Shown here one piece after another: positions 53,717 through 64,000 of a stretch of 64,000 nt of DNA. Positions within the stretch are counted from its first letter, which is position 1. Each line of letters begins with the position of its first letter. The position numbers were made by a program, and so were the translations under genes. Under the pieces are notes generated by a model. It saw only the letters and a program-made list of their open reading frames with translations, was not told the origin of the DNA and searched no databases. This stretch comes from Peronospora farinosa (lineage: Eukaryota; Oomycota; Peronosporomycetes; Peronosporales; Peronosporaceae). The stretch is taken from NCBI GenBank assembly GCA_947646735.1, contig CANTFK010000643.1:62001-126000 (forward strand), written 5' to 3'.

Positions 53717-54174
53717 GTGGTGGAGCGAGGTTCACAAAATTTCTGATGTGATCTCAACTCTCCACTGGCGCCCAGACAACCGACTATCGGAGGAGGAACT
53801 CCGTTTCCGTGCAAATTTCCTTCTTCACCTTGTGTACCCGTCGGTATGGCGGGTAGCACTCTTCTCGGTGGACTTGAGTCGACGCTGAGCTTGACCGTGG
53901 TTGGGATAGGTTGGGGGTCGACCGTGCGGAAATCTTCACGCGGTCGAGGTGTTCTTGTAGGTGCTCTATCCGAGTCACCCTGATCTCTCTTGAGATCGCC
54001 TTGTCCAAAAATGTAGATACTTGATCCACTTGATATACTTGATCTTCTGACCACTTGAGCCGTCTCGCGATCTTGTACCTTGTCCTTTTCTTGTTGTGCT
54101 GCGTCCAATCGCAGGGGGAGCTGTTTGTTTTGAGAATTCTTGTAATCCCTGGCCAAACAATCCAGGGATATCAT
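53717..54174 (-). other. LTR-encoded open frame conserved with element A
   Basis: Open for about 150 codons up to the LTR end. From GSSIYIFGQGDLK to PRSTT it aligns without gaps over most of its length with the LTR-encoded frame of element A (GSSIYIFGQGDLK to SHSTT), including PTGTQGEEG and GVPPP. Substitutions are mostly conservative. If real, it is the N-terminal extension of Gag. Confidence 0.5.
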
Positions 54175-54391
54175 TTGTGTCTAGGCGTAGCAGATGCTCT
54201 TGAGTCGTCGGTGGGGGGGCCAAAGTTATCCCACCCGGAAGAGAAGCTTGCGTGTCTTAGAAGTAAAATCGAACTCTGTTTAATGTTAACCAATCACATA
54301 CCAAAACCTATAATTCTGCCTATCTGTAGACTAGGATCTACTGCCACGTGTTGCCCTTTCGGAAAAAAACAGATCTCAATGTGTGGACCAC

Positions 54392-57300
54392 ATATGTCGG
54401 ATCGCGATGACGGATCGCTATGACGGATCGCTATGACGGATCGCGGTGACGGACCACTATGGCAGATCGCGGTGACGGATCGCGGTCAACGGATCGCTAT
54501 GGCAGATCGCGGTGACGGATCGCTATGACGGATCGCGATGACGGATCGCGGTCACGGATCGCCGTCGACGGATCGCTATGGCAGATCGCGGTCACGGATC
54601 GCTATGGCAGATCGCGGTGACGGACCACTATGGAAGATCGCGGTGACGGATCGCGGTCGACGGATCGCGGTCGACGGATCGCTATGGCAGATCGCGGTGA
54701 CGGATCGCTATGACGGATCGCGATGACGGATCGCGGTCACGGATCGCGGTCGACGGATCGCTATGGCAGATCGCGGTCACGGATCGCGGTGACGGATCGC
54801 GGTGACGGATCGCGGTGACGGATCGCGGTCACGGATCGCTATGGCAGATCGCGGTGACGGACCACTATGGCAGATCGCGGTGACGGATCGCGGTGACGGA
54901 TCGCGGTCGACGGATCGCTATGGCAGATCGCGGTCACGGATCGCGGTGACGGATCGCGGTGACGGATCGCGGTGACGGATCGCTATGGCAGATCGCGGTC
55001 ACGGATCGCGGTCGACGGATCGCTATGGCAGATCGCGGTGACGGATCGTGGTCACGGATCGCTATGGCAGATCGCGGTGACGGATCGCGGTGACGGATCG
55101 CTATGGCAGATCGCGGTGACGGATCGCGGTCACGGATCGCTATGGCAGATCGCGGTGACGGACCACTATGGCAGATCGCGGTGACGGATCGCGGTCGACG
55201 GATCGCGGTGACAGATCGCGGTCGACGGATCGCTATGGCAGATCGCGGTCGACGGACCACTATGGCAGATCGCGGTGACGGATCGCGGTCGACGGATCGC
55301 GGTGACGGATCGCGGTCGACGGATCGCTATGGCAGATCGCGGTCACGGATCGCTATGGCAGATCGCGGTCACGGATCGCGGTCAACGGATCGCTATGACG
55401 GATCGCGATGACGGATCGCGGTCACGGATCGCGGTCGACGGATCGCTATGGCAGATCGCGGTCACGGATCGCTATGGCAGATCGCGGTGACGGACCACTA
55501 TGGCAGATCGCGGTGACAGATCGCGGTCGACGGATCGCGGTCAACGGATCGCTATGGCAGATCGCGGTGACGGATCGCTATGACGGATCGCGATGACGGA
55601 TCGCGGTCACGGATCGCGGTCGACGGATCGCTATGGCAGATCGCGGTCACGGATCGCGGTGACGGATCGCGGTGACGGATCGCGGTGACGGATCGCGGTG
55701 ACGGATCGCTATGGCAGATCGCGGTGACGGATCGCTATGGCAGATCGCGGTGACGGATCGCGGTGACGGATCGCGGTGACGGATCGCGGTGACGGATCGC
55801 GGTGACGGATCGCTATGGCAGATCGCGGTCACGGATCGCGGTCGACGGATCGCTATGGCAGATCGCGGTGACGGATCGTGGTCACGGATCGCTATGGCAG
55901 ATCGCGGTGACGGATCGCGGTGACGGATCGCTATGGCAGATCGCGGTGACGGATCGCGGTCACGGATCGCTATGGCAGATCGCGGTGACGGACCACTATG
56001 GCAGATCGCGGTGACGGATCGCGATGACGGATCGCGGTCGACGGATCGCTATGGCAGATCGCGGTCACGGATCGCGGTGACGGATCGCGGTGACGGATCG
56101 CTATGGCAGATCGCGGTCACGGATCGCGGTCGACGGATCGCTATGGCAGATCGCGGTGACGGATCGTGGTCACGGATCGCTATGGCAGATCGCGGTGACG
56201 GATCGCGGTGACGGATCGCTATGGCAGATCGCGGTGACGGATCGCGGTCACGGATCGCTATGGCAGATCGCGGTGACGGACCACTATGGCAGATCGCGGT
56301 GACGGATCGCGGTCGACGGATCGCGGTGACAGATCGCGGTCGACGGATCGCTATGGCAGATCGCGGTCGACGGACCACTATGGCAGATCGCGGTGACGGA
56401 TCGCGGTCGACGGATCGCGGTGACGGATCGCGGTCGACGGATCGCTATGGCAGATCGCGGTCACGGATCGCTATGGCAGATCGCGGTCACGGATCGCGGT
56501 CAACGGATCGCTATGGCAGATCGCGGTGACGGATCGCTATGGCGGATCGCGGTCACGGATCGCTATGGCAGATCGCGGTGACGGACCACTATGGCAGATC
56601 GCGGTGACGGATCGCGGTCGACGGATCGCGGTGACAGATCGCGGTCGACGGATCGCTATGGCAGATCGCGGTCGACGGACCACTATGGCAGATCGTGGTC
56701 ATGGATCGCGGTCAACGGATCGCTATGGCAGATCGCGGTGACGGATCGCGATGACAGATCGCGGTCGACGGATCGCTATGGCAGATGCGGTACGGATCGC
56801 GGTCGACGGATCGCTATGGCAGATCGCGGTGACGGATCGGGTCACGGATCGCTATGGCAGATCGCGGTGACGGATCGCGGTCACGGATCGCTATGGCAGA
56901 TCGCGGTGACGGACCACTATGGCAGATCGCGGTGACGGATCCCGGTCGACGGATCGCGGTGACAGATCGCGGTCGACGGATCGCTATGGCAGATCGCGGT
57001 CGACGGACCACTATGGCAGATCGCGGTGACGGATCGCGGTCGACGGATCGCGGTGACGGATCGCGGTCGACGGATCGCTATGGCAGATCGCGGTCACGGA
57101 TCGCTATGGCAGATCGCGGTCACGGATCGCGGTCAACGGATCGCTATGGCAGATCGCGGTGACGGATCGCTATGGCGGATCGCGGTCACGGATCGCTATG
57201 GCAGATCGCGGTGACGGACCACTATGGCAGATCGCGGTGACGGATCGCGGTCGACGGATCGCTATGGCAGATCGCGGTCACGGATCGCTATGGCGGATCG

Positions 57301-59190
57301 CGGTCGACGGATCGCTATGGCAGATCGCGGTGACGGATCGCTATGGCAGATCGCGGTCACGGATCGCGGTGACGGATCGCGGTGACGGATCGCTATGGCA
57401 GATCGCGGTCACGGATCGCGGTCGACGGATCGCTATGGCAGATCGCGGTGACGGATCGCGGTCACGGATCGCTATGGCAGATCGCGGTGACGGATCGCGG
57501 TGACGGATCGCTATGGCAGATCGCGGTGACGGATCGCGGTCACGGATCGCTATGGCAGATCGCGGTGACGGACCACTATGGCAGATCGCGGTGACGGATC
57601 CCGGTCGACGGATCGCGGTGACAGATCGCGGTCGACGGATCGCTATGGCAGATCGCGGTCGACGGACCACTATGGCAGATCGCGGTGACGGATCGCGGTC
57701 GACGGATCGCGGTGACGGATCGCGGTCGACGGATCGCTATGGCAGATCGCGGTCGACGGATCGCTATGGCAGATCGCGGTCACGGATCGCGGTCAACGGA
57801 TCGCTATGGCAGATCGCGGTGACGGATCGCTATGGCGGATCGCGGTCACGGATCGCTATGGCAGATCGCGGTGACGGACCACTATGGCAGATTGCGGTGA
57901 CGGATCGCGGTCACGGATCGCTATGGCGGATCGCGGTCGACGGATCGCTATGGCAGATCGCGGTGACGGATCGCTATGGCAGATCGCGGTCACGGATCGC
58001 GGTGACGGATCGCGGTGACGGATCGCTATGGCAGATCGCGGTCACGGATCGCGGTCGACGGATCGCTATGGCAGATCGCGGTGACGGATCGCGGTGACGG
58101 ATCGCTATGGCAGATCGCGGTGACGGATCGCGGTCACGGATCGCTATGGCAGATCGCGGTGACGGACCACTATGGCAGATCGCGGTGACGGATCGCGGTC
58201 GACGGATCGCGGTGACAGATCGCGGTCGACGGATCGCTATGGCAGATCGCGGTGACGGATCGCGGTCGACGGATCGCTATGGCAGATCGCGGTGACGGAC
58301 CACTATGGCAGATCGCGGTGACGGATCGCGGTCGACGGATCGCGGTGACAGATCGCGGTCGACGGATCGCTATGGCAGATCGCGGTGACGGACCACTATG
58401 GCAGATCGCGGTGACGGATCGCGGTCGACGGATCGCGGTCGACGGATCGCTATGGCAGATCGCGGTCACGGATCGCTATGGCAGATCGCGGTGACGGACC
58501 ACTATGGCAGATCGTGGTCATGGATCGCGGTCACGGATCGCTATGGCAGATCGCGGTGACGGATCGCTATGGCAGATCGCGGTCACGGATCGCTATGGCA
58601 GATCGCGGTCACGGATCGCTATGGCAGATCGCGGTCGACGGACCACTATGGCAGATCGCGGTGACGGATCGCGGTCGACGGATCGCGGTCGACGGATCGC
58701 TATGGCAGATCGCGGTGATGGATCGTGGTCGACGGATCGCTATGGCGGATCGCGGTCGACGGATCGCTATGACAGATCGCGGTCACGGATCGCGGTCACG
58801 GATCGCTATGGCAGATCGCGGTGACGGATCGCTATGGCAGATCGTGGTCATGGATCGCGGTCACGGATCGCTATGGCAGATCGCGGTCACGGATCGCTAT
58901 GGCGGATCGCGGTCGACGGATCGCTATGGCAGATCGCGGTGACGGATCGCGGTGACGGATCGCTATGGCAGATCGCGGTCACGGATCGCGGTCGACGTAT
59001 CGCTATGGCAGATCGCGGTGATGGATCGTGGTCGACGGATCGCTACGGCGGATCGCGGTCGACGGATCGCTATGACGGATCGCTATGGCAGATCGCTATG
59101 ACGGATTGCTATGACGGATTGCTATGACAGATCGCGGTCGACGGATCGCTATGACGGATCGCTATGGTAGATCGCGATGACGGATCGCGG
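54392..59190. repeat. 4.8-kb GATCGC minisatellite
   Basis: Several hundred tandem copies of a 13-14 nt unit: GATCGCGGTGACG, GATCGCGGTCACG, GATCGCGGTCGACG, GATCGCTATGGCA and GACCACTATGGCA. Higher-order duplications are visible; for example, one block of about 210 nt recurs at 54972, 55802, 56090 and 57382. Long open frames here (RGDGSLWQIAVTD-like) exist in several frames because the units lack stops, and are not genes. Confidence 0.95.
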
Positions 59191-59268
59191 TCGATCTACA
59201 AGGTGTGGACCACATTTAATATTGGGCGATCCACAATTTGCGAAATATTGCTCCTTCGCTTCTCCACA

Positions 59269-60498
59269 GGGACCTAGGACCACCAAGCGATTCTTCGATG
59301 TGAACATGAGGTTTGCACGGTCCACCCATGGTGAATACGATCGAGATGATTTGACGTTCCCGATGACTTCAGCGCGAGCGACCGTGGCCGCGGCTACGGC
59401 AGGAGGACCCCCTACTGTTGTTCCCCATATCAGATTATTGGCCTCGTTGGACCTTGAAGAATTTAGAGGAAGGGACCACGATGAGGATCGTGCCCGAAGC
59501 TGGAGCACCAAGGTAAAGACGGCTTTCATCCGAGAACAGGCGCCAGACAGCGAGAAGTATCTCATTTTTGGATCCCTGCTCACAGGTCTAGCTCAAAAAT
59601 GGTGGTCGAACGGTACGCGGTGATTGGACACTGCTTCTGTGGGAGTTCCAAGCCCAATTTTGCGGCCTAGGCGGGTCGGTGGCCCATCAATATTATCACG
59701 CAAGAACATGAACCGATAAGTAGCCCTTAAAGTATATGTACCGGCTGAAGGTGGCGGGGCTCAGAGCCAAACTGGATATTAATGTGGATCCCAGTGTAAA
59801 GCGTGAACATGTGTATCACTTAACGTGGAAACCTTAGATGATCGAGAATTAGCGGATCAGCTCATCTTGCTCAGACTTTCTGATTCAGATGACCTGGAAG
59901 AAGTCCTGCTAGCTCGTCAGCGAGCGAAGACGCGTCAAGGAAGGGTCCTGTTCGGTTCCAGCAAGTTTCGCCAGAAGGCCCCAACGCCTCCAGACCACAC
60001 CAAGAGTCAGCTGAGAAGACCCGTCCAAGTCATCCGAGCTACTTCAGAAAGTGAAAATGACCAAGAGTCCAGCTCTAGTGTGTTTGAGGAAGAAGGTGAC
60101 CTCATACGAATTTATGCGGCGGCGAGTAAGCCTTACACTGGTAGGGCGAGGAATGCAGAAAACCCCCGGGACCATCAGAACCCAGACCCAGACCGAGGTC
60201 GACGCATGACAGGGGACCTGGACCGAAGGTGGTCCCAGGGTCACTCTTGACAAAGTGTACACATTGTGGATCTAAGAAGCATGGAGATCTGGACTGTTGG
60301 AAGCGACTCGCCTGCGAATGCTGTGGAAAGAAGGGTCACCCAGCCGACCGCTGCCTGTTTGTGTGTCGCGGTTGTGGCAAGGTTCATGACGGCAGCAAGT
60401 GCCCGATAGAAGAGTTCTGCAATCTGATTCGCCAGTGGTACAACCCAACCAAACACGCGGGGCAGCTGCCCGAGGCTGCGGAGAAGATGTTAAATTAG
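59269..60498 (+). pseudogene. Gag C-terminal part of element B
   Basis: Pieces: 59269-59623 with LEEFRGRDHDEDRARSW and LLTGLAQKWW; 59825-60250; and an intact zinc-knuckle segment 60229-60498 (CTHCGSKKHGDLDC, CECCGKKGHPADRC, CRGCGKVHDGSKC) ending EKMLN then TAG. There is one stop near 59622 and frame changes between pieces. Confidence 0.75.
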
Positions 60499-60541
60499 AA
60501 CGCTCGCCAGGTTTGAATCTGGTACGAGCCGAGCGTTCTAA
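60489..60541 (+). other. -1 ribosomal frameshift signal at gag-pol junction (element B)
   Basis: Slippery GTTAAAT (60489-60495), stop TAG (60496-60498) and stem TTAGAACGCTCG (60495-60506) with CGAGCGTTCTAA (60530-60541). Relative to element A the outermost pair changes from C-G to T-A and a G-T pair becomes A-T, so pairing is kept. The pol frame is -1 and open through the signal. Confidence 0.75.
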
Positions 60542-60542
60542 T

Positions 60543-62940
60543 TGCTGCATTTATGCATTTGTGGAGAAACACCCCGTGGAGAAGGTCAATAAGATGGATG
60601 AACTGGTTAGAAATACATCGGGTATTTGCATTAATTCTGTTGCTGCTGTGGCCAATGCATGCATACCTCACGTTTATTCCCGAGGGGAGACTATGATGAC
60701 ATTGGATTTGTTGCCAGGAGAATCAAGAGGATACTGGAAACACCATGCCCCAGGAAAGGGTTTAAGCAAGCCAAAGCCTCGGGGAAAGTTAACCATATTC
60801 GTGCGAATCTACTGTTTGATTCTGGTGCCGAGGTGTCTATTTTAGATATCGCCTTTGCTCGTAAGTCAGGCTGCCAGATTAACATAATCGAGTAACAAGA
60901 GTGCTTGGGCATTGGAGAAGCAGTTTACACCCCGGAAGGGCGAACGAAGATCAAGATAACGCTGAATGGTGTATTAGTATACTTTTTCGATGTGTGGGTC
61001 GGGTCCATGGTCGGCCAGGATGTACTACTAGGGATGGACTTTATGGTGCCAGCTGTAATTCGTTTGGACATGGCGGATGGAACTATTTGTTTGCCAGACG
61101 AAGTTCGAATACAGCTGACAGGTCGCAAGACCCTGTATAGTGGCCATATTTCTAAGGTAAAATTGGACCAGCACGTTAATTTTCCGGCGACAAAATATGT
61201 CGAGGTTCCGCTGAAGTGGTCTACTTCGGATCAGTGGAAATTATGGATGACCCGTGGAAACATATGGGTGACTACAATGGTCCAAGGACATGGACATCGC
61301 CAATTCTTGAGGGTCACCAATGTCAGCGACAGGGACCTGATCCTACACGATGATACCAAGCTGGGCATCTGGCTGGCTAAAGACCGGGTTCCCCGGGTCC
61401 AAGAATTCGTGTCGGTTGGTTCTAGGAGGTATGTAGAATGGCAGAATCTAGCCTATTAAGCAACCACAGACGAGGAACACGCAGAGACATCCCACGAAGA
61501 AGAATACCAAGGTCCGATGGTCGAGAGACCTCAGTACACTACTCCACAAAAGATGTTGCTACAGACGGGGACCCAAGTACCAGTGGTTAATGCGGTTCAC
61601 GAGGCTATTATGAAGGACCCCGAGTCATTACCATCGGATCAGGAGTCTAAGAAGAGAACCTCGATAGAAGTCAAACGGCTAGATCCAGCGTGACAAGGAA
61701 GTCTCATCAAAGGATATGAACGAGATGAAAGGGTCCACCTAGAGGTGGGTCAACAGGATGACAAGGCTGAAGCAAATACTTCCGATGACCAAGTCTATGT
61801 TCACGAGAGTGGAGACTTATTTGACGAGGATATCGACAATAATTGGTCTGTTATACCTGAGGTCACCCCATCTACGAACGAAATTACGCTGTAAGACCGT
61901 CAGATTCCGGACCCCGGTGATACTCCAGAGGAGGAGGTAGACCGCCTCCGCCAGATTATTTGGCGGAAACGACATTTGCTGATGGAATAGGGGACGCGCT
62001 ACCACCAGAGGCCATAGGAGCAGTGTGCGACATTGATGTTGGGAACGCACGGCCAATCGCCCAACAGGTGCGGAAGTTGGACCCTCATTTAGGGGAAGCT
62101 GGCGGACCTGATAAAAGGTCTCTTATCATCCAATATAATCCAGCATTTCACCTCCCCATGGGCTAGTCCGATTGTAATATTTGTCATGAAGAATGAAGTG
62201 GATATAAAGCTTTGAATTGATTACTGGATGGTAAACGACTTAACGCGGCTCATGACTTACCCTATGCCTCTCTTGAATGAATTGCTGGAAGACCTAGAAA
62301 AGGCCCTGTGGTACTGCTCACTGGACATTCTTTTCTTTTTAATGTTTGTTTAATATAAAATGTTTATATATTTACTGAACGAGCTCGTTTGATTTCGGCA
62401 TTTGTAACTCCGCTAGGATTAATTGGAGTGGAGATGCATGCAGTTTGGACTGAAGAATGCGCCGCAGATTTATCAGAGATTGTTGGATAATGCTTTATAT
62501 GGATTTCTCACGATTTCCTCAAAGCCCAACGCTGAGAACAGGTTGACCTGTTCGAAAGGGGACAGCCTGAGGTGGACCCCGAGGAGTCCATATTAGGACG
62601 CCGGTCTTATATCGATGACATTTTGGTGACTTCTGGATCATGGAATGATCTATGTTTAAAAGTGGAAAGACTATTGGATGCTTGTGATGAGTGAAACTTA
62701 TTGATCAGCGCGGTCAAAAGTTCATAGGGATGTAGAATCGCTGATTATCTTGATCATCGAGTATCTGCGAAAAGATTGGAGGCCCACCCCACGGATCTCC
62801 AGTCATTGGTGTACCTATTGCTGCCCACCACCATAAAATCCATGCAGTCGTTTCTTGGGAGTCTCAATTACTACAGTCGATTCCTACAAGACTACGCGAT
62901 TTATGCGTCAATATTGTACGAGCTAAGGGAAGTGGATTAT
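60543..62940 (+). pseudogene. Pol fragments of element B
   Basis: Protease (LFDSGAEVSILD near 60825, LLGMDFM near 61030) is readable with one stop. 60905-61459 continues the post-protease region (EFVSVGSRRYVEWQNLAY). RT pieces follow from about 62160: a stop within the CIDY region, a short AT-rich replacement at about 62325-62385, RRSYIDDIL near 62600, and QSFLGSLNYYSRF near 62850. Everything after RT/RNase H onset is lost where element C begins. Confidence 0.75.
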
Positions 62941-63246
62941 TGTAACGGAGTGTACCGTTACACAGTTAGATACAATTAATTTCATATTACATAAGTAGTT
63001 ATATGCTACACCCTAGATAGCGGTTGTAGCCATTCGTATCTCTATTTGCAGGTAAGTGAAAATCAGTCTCATTATCAACCAATAGGAGAAAGATCTGTAG
63101 TTAAGTGGTTGCCATGCCACTCGCACTTAGCATAAAAACAAACATATAAAAATCGAAGTTGAAATTTACCTTAGCACGCTAGTTATTGCGTGCTCCCTTA
63201 CGCTTCCTCGTATGTGTGTAAGTAACGGAGCTATAGCCCCGTTACA
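62941..63246 (+). repeat. 5' LTR of element C
   Basis: TGTAACGGAG ... CCCCGTTACA, with an 8-bp terminal inverted repeat (TGTAACGG/CCGTTACA). Much shorter than LTR-A, B or D. Confidence 0.7.
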
Positions 63247-63276
63247 CCTGGTAGCACTTCGTAGTCCTTCCAACAA

Positions 63277-64000
63277 AATGAGCGCTCCGCCGATACAGGG
63301 CGCCAGCGCGGGGGTGGGGTGTTTTCACACGATGAATTCGAACATCTGACCCCCTTCAAGTGGGAATATCTGCGTCTCCTGGCCGACTAGGCCGGCCTTA
63401 CTACCGTTGTTGCCATGCTCAAAGATACGCCTGAACGGCTCCAACGTGTAGCCATTCAAGACTTCGTCAACCGCGAGCTCGCCCAATTACGCCGGCAAGC
63501 CTCAACTCCCGCAGTTGTTACGAGGTCTAACGTTATTAAACTCGACATTTCGAATTACAGCGGCGAGGGCCCAAAGCGCCTCGGCTCAATCGCTGGCTTT
63601 GTAAAGTGGACATCGCTGTCCAAGCCCGCCAGATAACGACGGAGTTCACGCGTACCCACTTCCTCCTGTCTAAGTTTACTGGTAAGGCAAAAGAGTGGGC
63701 ATTGGGAAAGCTTGTTGCCAATCCGGGATGTCTCCCGGACATGCAGTCCCTAAAGAACGACGACTTGCGCTTGGCGTTTGAGCCTCCGCAAGACGAGCAC
63801 CATCATCGCACCGTATTTCTTGCGTTGCGGCAGGGCAGTCTGTCAAGTGCTGGACTACATCCAACGTGCGCGACATCTAGCATCGTGCATAGTCGCCGAA
63901 CCTATCAACACGGTGACACAGGTCCATGTGTTCGTGACCGGAATGAATGCTGGGCGTCAGCGTATTTACTTAACGCGGAAGCCCCCGCTTCTCTGGAAGA
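63277..64000 (+). pseudogene. Gag of element C, partial and frameshifted
   Basis: Begins near ATG 63277. A frame from 63415 (MLKDTPERLQRVA) runs to 63636; after a frame change near 63600, DIAVQARQITTEFTRTHF and SKFTGKAKEWALGKLV match oomycete Gypsy gag, and a further change near 63840 gives YIQRARHLA and FVTGMNAGRQRIYLT. The window ends inside it. Confidence 0.65.

Larger units (their letters stand above)
53717..59268 (-). mobile_element. Giant solo LTR of family A (A' variant) inside element B gag
   Basis: The left end TGTGGTGGAG and the first 600 nt align with LTR-A (35352 onwards); the right end, ...GCGAAATATTGCTCCTTCG then CTTCTCCACA, aligns with the other LTR terminus. Gag of B reads on at 59269. 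The 5552-bp length, against about 1400 for LTR-A, is due to the tandem array at 54392-59190. Flanks (agca, ggga) show no target duplication. Confidence 0.75.
51464..62940 (+). mobile_element. Ty3/Gypsy element B, decayed relative of element A
   Basis: 5' LTR 51464-52482, PBS 52484-52501, gag in pieces, frameshift signal 60489-60541, protease and RT pieces, then cut at 62940 by element C. A 5.5-kb LTR of family A interrupts gag. No 3' LTR is in the window. Its protein sequence is clearly related to element A throughout, but it carries many stops. Confidence 0.85.
62941..64000 (+). mobile_element. Ty3/Gypsy element C, 5' part
   Basis: A 306-bp LTR (62941-63246) is followed by a PBS-like TGGTAGCACTTCG at 63249 and a gag region running off the window. 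It interrupts element B pol. Confidence 0.7.

Noticed and set aside
54538..59127. Many overlapping 60-190-codon frames on both strands
   Set aside because: They are by-products of a 13-14 nt tandem repeat whose units lack stop codons in most frames; no start context, no non-repeat sequence, and the same peptide recurs in all frames.
54392..59190. CRISPR-like repeat array
   Set aside because: There are no unique spacers; the units are contiguous variants of one 13-mer inside a eukaryotic LTR.
53713..59272. Target-site duplication for the giant LTR
   Set aside because: Flanking 4-mers agca and ggga do not match, so no duplication can be claimed; the insertion may have been reshaped by recombination.
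62325..62385. Intron in element B RT
   Set aside because: The AT-rich 60-nt replacement lacks convincing GT-AG borders and sits in a heavily decayed pol.

Overview
The window looks like a repeat-rich nuclear segment of an oomycete (Peronosporales type, e.g. Phytophthora or a downy mildew). This rests on chromodomain-bearing Ty3/Gypsy elements with oomycete-style gag/pol, a short GT-AG intron of 99 nt, a decayed hAT-like transposase, a tRNA-derived SINE, and two small host gene families (isochorismatase-like and thaumatin-like). The genus is not established from sequence alone. Layout: 1-1090 partial unrecognised ORF and an LTR relic; 1095-2960 hAT-like pseudogene; 3554-7343 a host block (isochorismatase relic, thaumatin-like copy 1, the only intact isochorismatase gene, and a convergent orphan ORF with a PIP-box-like C terminus); 7344-27505 a very large inverted repeat made of two copies of one decayed Gypsy element (family D) facing each other; 27571-33658 three more partial or broken copies of the host block, mostly inverted relative to the first; 33810-34171 a SINE; 34516-51315 a third, internally deleted family-D element interrupted by a full-length young Gypsy element (family A, 35352-47835); 51464-62940 a decayed relative of A (family B), itself interrupted by a 5.5-kb LTR containing a 4.8-kb minisatellite; 62941-64000 the 5' end of another Gypsy element (family C). 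How the parts relate: element A is the most complete unit. It has 1.4-kb LTRs, a PBS overlapping the gag ATG, gag with three zinc knuckles, and a conserved -1 frameshift signal at the gag-pol junction. Its pol contains protease, RT, a catalytically dead Gypsy RNase H, a second intact RNase H, integrase and a chromodomain, followed by an antisense coiled-coil ORF before the 3' LTR. Element B preserves the same frameshift signal with compensatory stem changes. Family D carries a different antisense ORF in the same place. Host genes: tandem units of isochorismatase plus thaumatin-like gene were duplicated and inverted, and only one isochorismatase and one full thaumatin-like gene appear undamaged. 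Main points for follow-up are the frameshift element, the dual RNase H plus antisense ORF architecture, an LTR-encoded ORF in frame with Gag, the GATCGC-rich minisatellite expansion, and the nearly identical palindrome arms flanked by divergent LTRs. All calls are from reading the sequence; no database search was run.
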